From positions 1,240,001 to 1,304,000 of the forward strand of contig NC_135119.1 in the NCBI RefSeq assembly GCF_050908995.1: a DNA stretch of 64,000 bases, in the 5' to 3' direction. Positions 55,918-64,000 of the stretch are shown piece after piece. The translations under genes were made by a program, and so were the position numbers. The notes under the pieces were generated by a model. That model was not told the origin of the DNA. It saw only the letters and a program-made list of their open reading frames with translations, and did no database searches. The DNA is from Andrena cerasifolii (lineage: Eukaryota > Arthropoda > Insecta > Hymenoptera > Andrenidae). Every line of letters begins with the position of its first letter. Within the stretch, counting starts at the first letter, position 1.

Positions 55918-56720
55918 AATAACAATAAAATAAGATAAGATAAAATAAGATAAAATAAGATAAAATAAGACAAAATAAGATAAATAAGACACAATAAGAT
56001 AAAATAGGATAAAATAGGATAAAATAGGCTAAAATAGGATAAAATAAAATGAAACAAAACAAAAGAAATGAGATAAAAACAAACGAATAAAATAGAATAA
56101 AACAAATCCATATAGGACAGAATAAAATTAAATAAAATACAAAGATTATAATAATATTAATAAAACAAAATAACATAGAATCAAACAAAATAGAATAAAA
56201 CAAGATTAAATAAAATAAATTAAATTAAAATCAAACAAAATAAAATAGAATAAGACAAATCCATATAGGACAGAATAAAATTAAATAAAATACAAAAATT
56301 ATAATAATATTAATAAAACAAAATAACATAGAATCAAACAAAATAGAATAAAACAAGATTAAATAAAATAAATTAAATTAAAATCAAACAAAATAAAATA
56401 GAATAAGACAAAATAAAATAAAGTAAATGAATAAAATAGAAAGAACAAATTATAACAAAACGAATTAAGATGAGATACAAACAGAATAAAACAGAATAGA
56501 ATAAAATTCAGATAGAATAAAGTTTGATGCAACAAAATAAAATAAATATAAAGTAAAACCAAAGAGAATGAAATAGGATGGGACAAGACAAGATAAAATA
56601 AATAATATACGACAGAATAATTAATGAAATAGAAGAAGATTAGATAAAATAGATTAAAATAGAGTAAAATATTTATTTTACAATATGAATTTTCAGAAAT
56701 ATGAAATAAATAAAATAAAA
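55918..56720. repeat. A-rich TAAAA-type low-complexity block with 153-bp duplication
   Basis: About 800 bases are almost free of T-runs and C on this strand and are made of AATAAAATA-like words. A 153-bp block starting ACAAATCCATATAGGACAG at 56102 is repeated in tandem from 56255. Long - strand open frames here (rich in F, Y, L, I) are composition artefacts. Confidence 0.75.
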
Positions 56721-56739
56721 ATAATAAGTTGGAATAAAG

Positions 56740-57070
56740 CTTGTTATCACTAATACTATTACTATTATAATGGGTGTTATTATCACCATTATCAACGATA
56801 ATATCGATCATTATCGATATCATAGTTATTAGCATGAAAGGTATCGGTATCCCTGCTGTATCATTATTACTACTAATGAGACTGTTACTACTGGTATTGC
56901 TATTCTGCTGTAGATGACATGGCTATGACTTTTAATATTAATTTCAGGACTACCTTTCTTACTGTTATTACCATTATCAAAGGATTTCGGGGATATGGGC
57001 GTCATTACTATTATTACTTTAGTTATTATCACTGATATTACTGTAGCTATTATGATTACTGTTGATATCA
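56740..57070. repeat. Degenerate ATT/ACT trinucleotide-type satellite
   Basis: The sequence is dominated by irregular ATTATTACT and TTATCACT words, a decayed microsatellite. Confidence 0.5.
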
Positions 57071-57089
57071 CTTCTACTATGAAACACTG

Positions 57090-57174
57090 AATTTCGCGTA
57101 GGTTACTGCCACGCAGAGGGAGATACGGAGTCAATTTCGCGAAGGAACTGTCATGGAGAGGGAGATACGGAGTC
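57090..57174. repeat. Two-copy tandem repeat, 43/42 bp
   Basis: The units 57090-57132 and 57133-57174 both start AATTTCGCG and end AGAGGGAGATACGGAGTC. Confidence 0.7.
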
Positions 57175-57569
57175 TGAGAGGGAATGAGTCTCATGTAGAC
57201 GGGAAGTCGCCGCCTCGGTTCCGCAGGACCCTAAATGATCCGCCGCGCCGAGGGGCCAAACATTAAATTTTACGAAGGTTGCTGTCTAGGAGAAGGAGTC
57301 ATGGAATACCGAGTATAACACACCTTCAAAGCGGACCCACTGATTTCTCTTCTCCCTTGACCTCAGCATGGAGGACGGCGGGAAGCGACGGTGTCCTCGT
57401 AATGGTTGTTATGAAAAACTTTTGCATGTGCTGTTAAGGGTTGCTGGTACTCCTTCATTGGATTTGGGTTGATTGGCATACTTGGAAGTGAGAAGCACTT
57501 CTCTTGACTAACTGCAATGAGAAATAATGCTCAGAACTGTACATAGAAACTTTAATCAACGAACATTAA

Positions 57570-57702
57570 CCTTTAGAGGGCCGGGATTTTTTCATTGAAA
57601 TTGTAAATTTAATTTACTCAAAATTTATGCATATATACCACCAAAATCGCCGGCAAAGTATCCAAATTCTTAGGTGGCCACTATAGCCCGGCCCTCTAAA
57701 GT
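57570..57702. mobile_element. 133-bp TTAA-flanked MITE
   Basis: TTAA at 57566-57569 and 57703-57706 flanks ends CCTTTAGAGGGCCGGG and CCCGGCCCTCTAAAGT. Its right TTAA is also the left TTAA of the element starting at 57707. Confidence 0.78.
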
Positions 57703-57706
57703 TTAA

Positions 57707-59450
57707 GGATAGGTTCCGGTCTAAAAATCGATTTTTTTTATTTCATTTTTCGAATGTTCAACCTTTTGGGGATGAGTGTTTCAAAAGATTTTTTTAACAT
57801 CGTAAAATTCCCAAAGTTATAGGCATTTGGGTAGTGGCACGGGTAACACACGGCTACTCGGCGTAAAACTCACGTAAAACTTTAAACGCGTTTGTCTCGA
57901 AACAGTGTTCTCAAAATTGGTGGAACCTGAATCTCCAAAAGTTATTATCCGATTCGACTGAAACTTTTTATATTATGAGGAATATACTTCTGATTCGTGG
58001 ACCAGTAAAATTAAAAAAAAAATTGTAATTTTTAAAGGCGTTGAAAGGCCGAAAAATATAGGGAAAAAGTGATTTCAAACCAGGGGTTGAAAACAGTTAT
58101 GATATCAGTTTCGGTTCTCAAAACAGTTATAAGATCCGAAATAATCTTGAAACAGTTATGAGTGAAGAAGGTTCTGGCCTATATCGGTTTCGGTTCTATT
58201 ATATCGGTTCCATAACGGTTATATTTCGGTTATACAGTAAACTCTCACTATGGGCTGGGGCACTACGACTAATATTAATTTAACACTTAATTTAAAGTAT
58301 TGCTAACACTAACAGCATAACTTTCCTAATATGTACAAGCTTACGACTAATTTAATATTAATTATGAAGATTATTAACTATTTATTTTTTTTAACCGAAC
58401 ACAATGGCTCGTGGACGAAAACGTCAATTATTGTGAAATATAATTCTTTTTGTATTAAATTCGAAATGCTCGCCACTGGCTCAGGAATACAACTGACTCT
58501 GGCTCAGTGGTCTTAAACCCCCCGACCCAAAGAATCGATCTTCGCGTTTGTTTATAAGATCCTTCATCGCTGAGCCTCTTTATCTAGAATCTCTCTTTTA
58601 AATACGTAATTTACAGATGCTGTCTTTCATTTCGGCTTTTCCTGCATTGATGGAGTTTTGAAAAGAGAGACACCGGATAGAGAGGCTCAGCGATAAATAG
58701 ACTTATAAGCAAATAGAATTTCCATTCGCAAAGTGTGATATTGTTCGTAAATATTTTGAAACGTGCGATGCATATACCCGATACATACAATACTCGTATA
58801 AAACCGATATATAACCGTTATGGAACCGATGTAATATCGGTTCTGTAGAACCGTAACCGAAATCGATGTAGTCAGAAATTTTGGTTCCTTATAACAGTTA
58901 TTCAGAATATCGGTTCTTCATAACTGTTTCAGTCAGATCCGTATATAACAGTTTAAAACAGTTGTTTTCGGAACCGTTTCAACCTCTGTTTCAAACTACG
59001 TGTAGTTATTTTCTCAAAAATGTCATTTTTTTTCTGGTCAGTCCAGGAACGAGTTTCATGCCCTTTAATAATCTGGCATTGTTTTTTGCTTCAGACCAAT
59101 GGTTTAGGTGCTACAGGTTCCACCTATTTGGATGAATTTTTTGACGCCGCGACTTTAACGACTCCCTAGTGCCGTCTGTAGCAATAATTAATTATAAAAC
59201 AAAAATTTATTTCTATAGTTTAAGACATTCTTAATTCAATGCAAAAAGTCCCATTAAATTATATATAGTAGTAGCAAATAGGTTTATTTTTTGCCTTTCA
59301 GTCTGAAAATGGAGTTACATATGTTATATGTGTAAGTGTTTTTGGGACTGTTAACTCAAAATTATATGTAGTAGTTTTCCTTTAATTAATTCCAAAAGAT
59401 CACCTATTTTTATGGGCTTTTGAACAAAACAGCCCATTAACATTTTATGT
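57707..59450. mobile_element. Second copy of the GGTTCCGGTCTA TTAA element, interrupted
   Basis: The left end GGATAGGTTCCGGTCTA follows TTAA (57703-57706). The body matches 45482-46212 up to about 59420 (shared AAAAAGTCCCATTAAATTATA), but the right end diverges after GGGCT. It is interrupted by the hAT-type element 58081-58988. Near the right end it also has a roughly 90-bp extra stretch bounded by ATATAGTAGT-like repeats. Confidence 0.7.
58081..58988. mobile_element. 908-bp hAT-type element with subterminal CGGTTAT repeats
   Basis: A perfect 8-bp duplication TTTCAAAC lies at 58073-58080 and 58989-58996. The ends are CAGGGGTTGAAAACAG and CCGTTTCAACCTCTG. Both flanks are crowded with AACGGTTAT, ATCGGTTC and AACAGTTAT words in both orientations, typical hAT transposase-binding subterminal repeats. 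The centre lacks a transposase, so it is an internal-deletion derivative. Confidence 0.85.
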
Positions 59451-59544
59451 CACTTTCAATATATCCATAATAAATCTTTAAATTCTCTTTTAATAATATA
59501 TGTAATTAACTTATATAGCGTATTTGAAATTTATTTCAACTTAC

Positions 59545-60198
59545 GTATCTCTTTGCTTGTTGTAGGAGAGTCACTGCATTCTATTATTATACTTGCATTG
59601 GGGACTTGTTCAATTACTAAAGAAGATAGCCCAACATCTTCATCACCTGAAATATTCATTACATAAGCTAACGTAGAGGTGTAAAGAAACTTTCACATTT
59701 ACCTTATATCAAAGTACACACACTGTCTTACCTGTACAATTAATTTCCATCATAACATTCCTCCATGATTCAGATTTCTTTTTCAGAAATCATAGGCAAA
59801 TCTTGAGCTTTATCTGAAAAAGATGTAACCTGTGGATGTATCAATGAGAGTATTTACATGTAAAGCAGAAAGAAAAACTTGTAAAAAAAAATACTACGTA
59901 TACTTTTATAATGGATACTTGTTTTTAATATGTAAAGTATGTACGCCGCCCGACGTCCGATCACTGTAAAGTGATCCGAAAATAATAAGGTATTACTTTC
60001 AGTACTTACTCCTTCCAAACCTATTAGTTTCACCCACTCTTTACGTAATTCTTCATCTCGTGGAAATGTACGCATAATTGTTCGGAAATTAGAACACAAA
60101 TATATGGGTACTGTTAAAAGTTGATAAGAGGTAATGTTATTGTGTAATGTCGCATTTCTTTTATTACTGAAATTCCCACAAAATACACATTTACCCAT
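59545..60198 (-). pseudogene. THAP-domain gene fragment, three exons, one with a frameshift
   Basis: Reading on the - strand, exon 1 (60198-60010, 63 codons) starts MGKCVFCGNFSNKRN and contains RTFPRDEELRKEWVKLIG, the Cys-x2-Cys and FP/W core of a THAP zinc-binding DNA-binding domain. Exon 2 (59829-59732) encodes TSFSDKAQDLPMIS and then, after one extra A in a short A-run, KKSESWRNVMMEINCTG. Exon 3 (59646-59545) continues DEDVGLSSLVIEQVPNASII. The splice phases only agree if the single-base insertion is discounted. If the first intron is retained, the frame reads LLFSDHFT, close to the CSDHF metal ligands but with Phe for Cys. About 20 residues between the Cys pair and the FP motif are more than usual. 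Either a decaying gene or a local sequence error. Downstream exons (below 59545) were not found. Confidence 0.6.
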
Positions 60199-60938
60199 TT
60201 TGGAAATTTATAACAAAACCGGCACTTGCATAAGCTCTACAATAATACACAATTTAAGTTCTTTCGCCAATAAGTACTTTTTCTATACTTGCACTGGCGT
60301 GGCCATAGAAGTGGCAAAATCTGTGAACTTCACAGTGTGAAGGTTTGTCCAGTTGGGGCCAAACTTCCCTCTTACGAAAGTTGAAGCAGAGTTTATAGCG
60401 CCTCCTGCCTACTAGGTGCGTACTAAACTGTGAATGTGTGAATCGGGACGTATGTGTATGTGTATATGTGTAATGCACCGCTTACTTTAAAAACTGTCCA
60501 CGGATCGTCGCGCCAGCGACACGCATGCAGCAGATAGAAGGATAAACATTGAAATTGAATATTTCTTCTTTTCATAGGAAAAGAAAATATGTCCAATTTC
60601 TTTGTATATCCTTCTATGTGCTGCATACGCGTCACTGACGCGACGATCCATGGTCAGACGGCTTTAGAAAAGGTAAACCAGGGAAAGTGAGGACGCCATT
60701 TGAAGGATTTCTGATCATTCCAAAATTTAATTTTTTCCACTCCTACATGCAATATAAGAAGTCAAACACTCGTGTAATTAAAAAAATTAAACGCACATGC
60801 AATATAACAAATTAAACACACATGCAACAGTTCGACAGCCAAACATATATACATAATAAAAAACGCATTACACACTCATACTGCAATCGCATACATGCAA
60901 AAAGACTTAAAAGTAGATTCGGATATACAAGGACACAA
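60199..60938. other. 5' flank of THAP fragment with a ~150-bp inverted repeat
   Basis: GGATCGTCGCGCCAGCGACA (60502-60521) faces CACTGACGCGACGATCC (about 60633-60649), and AGATAGAAGGATA pairs as well, so 60502-60650 is a small foldback element. Upstream, TAGCGCCTCCTGCCTACTAG (60396-60415) is repeated in direct orientation, with changes, at 62139-62157. Confidence 0.5.
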
Positions 60939-61903
60939 TTAGAACCTTTGCTTTGAATGTGATCTGCCATACGTCAAAGCACATAATGACAAACCAGACA
61001 TTGGAAGCATAGGTTCTTGGGAACAATTTCGTAGCCTATTGGTGGAAGAAATACATTTCTTTAATACATGATCGACATAGTTGACGGTCAAATACACTTT
61101 GAGATGCCCTAAAGGGCAATCGCTCAGGTTGACATCAACTGAAAGGCTTAGACAAGTTTGAATTAAAATTTTTAAATTATATTGTTCCGCGAAGTTATCG
61201 AAACAGTATTTAGTTAAAACATAAACCTCTCGCATAAATTGTAATATTATTTTTTTTTGTGTTAAAAAAGCTTGGCAGCACGTAGCACAAGCTTGAATAA
61301 ACGGTTCTAAGTAATCTAAATTGACAGTAGTAGCATCATAATTTTTCAAAATTGACTTTATTGATTCTACAGCTACTACTGGTACTGCATTATTAGAAAA
61401 TTGAGAATTTTGATTACGAGAGGAAAATTCGAAAATTTCTTTAACATTTAACAAAATTTCACTACAATCTGCCTCACAGTTTTGTCTTCCTGAGTTGGAA
61501 AACAATGAATTTATGAGCAATGACTTGTAGTATCCGGTAAATACTGAACAAGTCGGATTTGTATTTCTTCCACCATATTGTCTTACCAGCGAGAAAAATT
61601 TTCCAAAGGATCTTGGTTAAAATCTCTGGTTCTGAATCCTGCAAACCCAAGTTCCAGCAAATAAGACCTGAGAATTTTGAACCCTTTCAGGGTATGTATC
61701 CAATTCTGCAACGCCGCAGGATACTCTTTATCTCCCGCTTTGCGTTTGATAAATCGCATACTTTGGATTAAGTTTTTTCATTTGCCGCAAGCAGCAATCC
61801 ATTTTAAGCACCTCTCTCGGCCTTTAACGATATCGGGAAATGCCCTCAGTAGTTTATTTCCCGATTCGCAACCTTTAACTTCGCATTTCTTAGGCCCGGA
61901 CAT
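60939..61903 (-). pseudogene. P-element/THAP9-type transposase relic, internally deleted
   Basis: It starts at ATG 61903 (- strand). MSGPKKCEVKGCESGNKLLR followed by AFPDIVKGRERCLKWI is a THAP domain start (Cys-x4-Cys, FP, W). After a frameshift, KKLNPKYAIYQT continues the domain. Only about 100 bases later the sequence has already reached the C-terminal part of P-type transposases: RDFNQDPLENFSR and, after another shift, RQYGGRNTNPTCSVFTGYYK, then LLINSLFSNSG. The open frame 61520-60939 is the remaining C-terminus. The whole catalytic core, several hundred residues in intact proteins, is missing. Terminal repeats were not identified. This is an inactive deletion derivative. Confidence 0.75.
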
Positions 61904-62216
61904 AATCTAAAACTCAAATTGATGCAATTAATAAAAAAACTTACAGTATCTCAAAGACGCTATATTACAACAATTACTTATGTCATGACTGATCCACGTG
62001 CTTTTATACTTCCTCGTGTTTGGGCCAAACATTTAAAAATGACGACGGTTGCATGGTAACCAATGGTAACATTTCACCAACGTCGAAAGGTTGTATGCGT
62101 GCTCACTGATACACCTAGGTATGTGTGTGTGATGTACCCAGCGCCTCCTACCTACTAGTTGCTAACTAAACGGGAACTTCGGCCAATCACAAACGGCTTG
62201 GTCCCTCCGGTTTGGC

Positions 62217-63195
62217 CAGTGATGCCAGAATCGTGGGACGTGGGACAAATGCTTACCCCCACTATGACCTACCGTCGTTCCCCACTTTATTCCCATCCCT
62301 ACTCCTCTCCATGTGAGCTGCTGTTGGGCTGCCGAGCACACGGACAGAAGTAGGAATATGCTTGTGTGCAGTGCGATGGGAAGAAAGTGGGGGACGATGG
62401 TAAAAAGTGTTTATTGGCAAAAGTAGCTAAATTGTGCAGTGCATAGTGGTTATGCAAGTAAATTTTCAAAATGGGCAAATGCAATGAATTTATATAGAAT
62501 TATTAAAGATTTAACAAAAATTAAGATTTCTTATTTCATACATTTCTTTCCTACAATCTCTTACCAATGATGATGCGAGTGTGACTTAATATTCATGAAT
62601 TTTGGGTAAATACAACTGACTTGGACTTAGGTGGATTCCCAAGGTAACGTCTCTAAGAGTGAGATATATTTATATGTATTGTAAGATTAATAAATTTATT
62701 TTAGTATTATTATGAATTCAATTTCATTTAATGAGAAATGCATACCTACATCTCCTTTATTCATAACAATAAAGCAAACGACAAAACTGTTTACAAATAT
62801 TTTAAATTCACGTTTTGCGAATTTCATTAATTATTACTTCAGTTGGTTTTATATTACATTTATATATTTATTTCAATATTTTCATGAATTTCATTTGCTT
62901 TGATTAACTTTTTTGAATTTCAACCACTATACAAGCAATTCGTATTATATGATTATACTACATTATGTACATAATATAATAATACCTACATTATATTACA
63001 CTATTCTTTTAGTCTGTTATAAGCCACATTTTTCAAACTTCGCGCTATTTCCTTTAATGCATCGGTTGAACGGTGGAGGTGCTAGCATCTAAAATCACCT
63101 TCAATTCGCTTCAACCGCTATACGGCCGGCTTATGGGAATCTCGTATCCATAGTATATATATCAGTGCCCACGCCCCACGATTCTGGCATCACTG
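62217..63195. mobile_element. hAT-type element of the CAGTGATGCC family, 979 bp
   Basis: The ends CAGTGATGCCAGAATCGTGG and complement are flanked by GGTTTGGC (62209-62216) and GGGTTGGC (63196-63203), an 8-bp duplication with one mismatch. The interior differs from 24831-25894. Its right two thirds (about 62640-63150) match 50960-51490 inverted. No transposase frame. Confidence 0.75.
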
Positions 63196-63339
63196 GGGTT
63201 GGCAAAGTCATGCAAAGTGTGGAACAATGCGGTCAGCGGGACGAAGGGAAGTAAAGTACATCGGTCAAACGATGGTGGCGCATGATGCCAAAGCCACCTT
63301 CACATCGCTTCAAGGATCTCCAATCCATAGTATACACGG

Positions 63340-63485
63340 AAATATGTCTGCACCGTTGGGAACGGTGCTCGAAAAGTGAGCACCGTCGGCGACGATGCCA
63401 GCACCGTAAAAACCGGTGCTGGGCCCATTCGCGGCGCTGTTCAGCACCAAAAGTGCTGAACACCGTTTACAACGGTGTTCTTGAT
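63340..63485. repeat. Cluster of short GCACCGTT hairpins
   Basis: GCACCGTTGGGAACGGTGC (63351-63369) is a perfect small hairpin. It is followed by GAGCACCGTC, CAGCACCGTAAAAACCGGTGCTG, TTCAGCACC/AGTGCTGAA and AACACCGTTTACAACGGTGTT, each palindromic. The cluster lies in the only GC-rich patch of the window end. Confidence 0.65.
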
Positions 63486-63499
63486 GAACGCGTACTGAT

Positions 63500-64000
63500 A
63501 TCATCGATGTATTGCTATCTTACATCTTTGTTTTCCATTGTTGCGAGTTGCGATCGTCACCCTAGCGGCGTTTAGCGCAATCTCTTAAAGCGCGAAGTTC
63601 GAACTTTAAAGAGTTAAGGATGAAGTTTATTACATTAGAAATTTGTCTTCGCCTCCTTCCTTATCGCTCGGAAAACAATGTATTGATTAAAAAACAGGAA
63701 CGAACGTACGAAGGAGCTTGTTTCTTCGCCTCGCAATTCATCACTGACGTTGTTAAAGCACAAACGTCCAACCTTTGATCAATCTTTAAATATCTTTATT
63801 TCGTTTCTTAATAGTTCCGGTTAATATTCAATAATTTAATCTAGTTCAGTTTAATAAGCTTTATTCGGTTCATCAGAGCTCCACGGACACCGGACCACAT
63901 AGAAATTCCCTCAAACCATCAGAATTCTCCAGCAGGCCCCACAACACCATGTTCGCCATTCGTCGTTTTCGATGCGCGCATGGTACACGGTGGTACACGG
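63500..64000. other. Window end, no gene recognised
   Basis: No supported coding frame. The sequence ends in a duplicated GGTACACGGT motif. Confidence 0.4.

Noticed and set aside
55823..56835. - strand frames rich in Phe, Tyr, Leu and Ile, resembling membrane proteins
   Set aside because: They are the complement of an A-rich low-complexity block; no real transmembrane protein.
1..64000. CRISPR arrays or bacterial gene clusters
   Set aside because: Repeats are inverted and transposon-like, genes have spliceosomal introns, and no regular repeat-spacer array exists.

Overview
This is a eukaryotic, arthropod-type window, most likely from an insect. A hymenopteran such as an ant is my guess, not a proven assignment. 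Evidence for an insect: GT-AG introns, an iron-alcohol-dehydrogenase gene whose residues follow insect T3dh/ADHFE1, degraded mariner, Tc1, P-type and non-LTR elements, and a dense crowd of short inverted-repeat DNA transposons (MITEs). There are no operons, ribosome binding sites or CRISPR arrays.

Two host genes can be assembled exon by exon, both on the + strand. The first is hydroxyacid-oxoacid transhydrogenase (T3dh/ADHFE1). Seven exons run from 9563 to 29293 and give 455 residues in one continuous frame; the 5' exon carrying the presequence was not found. The second is a divergent glyceraldehyde-3-phosphate dehydrogenase paralogue. Seven exons run from 43613 to 50655 and give 370 residues with an intact active site and an unusual C-terminal acidic tail of four hexapeptide repeats. 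On the - strand at 59545-60198 lies a THAP-domain gene fragment with a frameshifted exon. At 60939-61903 lies an internally deleted P-element-type (THAP9-like) transposase relic.

Nearly everything else is transposon. 0-9.5 kb: palindromic MITEs, including a three-layer hAT-type nest (6.7-9.1 kb). 9.5-29.3 kb: T3dh, with introns holding a 1.04-kb TA-flanked element, a GC-rich hAT-type palindrome, nested 'GGGGTAAAGTG' elements, a mariner deletion derivative with 29-bp perfect terminal repeats, a jockey/CR1-like LINE fragment, two copies of a palindromic hAT-type family, and a 4.4-kb interrupted inverted repeat. 29.3-43.6 kb: a Tc1-like element with long terminal repeats followed by a string of foldback elements. 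43.6-50.7 kb: the GAPDH paralogue and intronic MITEs. 51.9-56.7 kb: an R1-like non-LTR element and a low-complexity A-rich block. 57.5-64 kb: TTAA-flanked and hAT-type elements and the THAP/P-type relics.

The genes do not form a pathway; they are islands in a transposon sea. I found no convincing new biochemical system. The most informative material is the readable order of nested insertions (target-site duplications split by later insertions, empty sites in paralogous arms), the tRNA-like segments inside a hAT-type element, and the repeat-tailed GAPDH paralogue.
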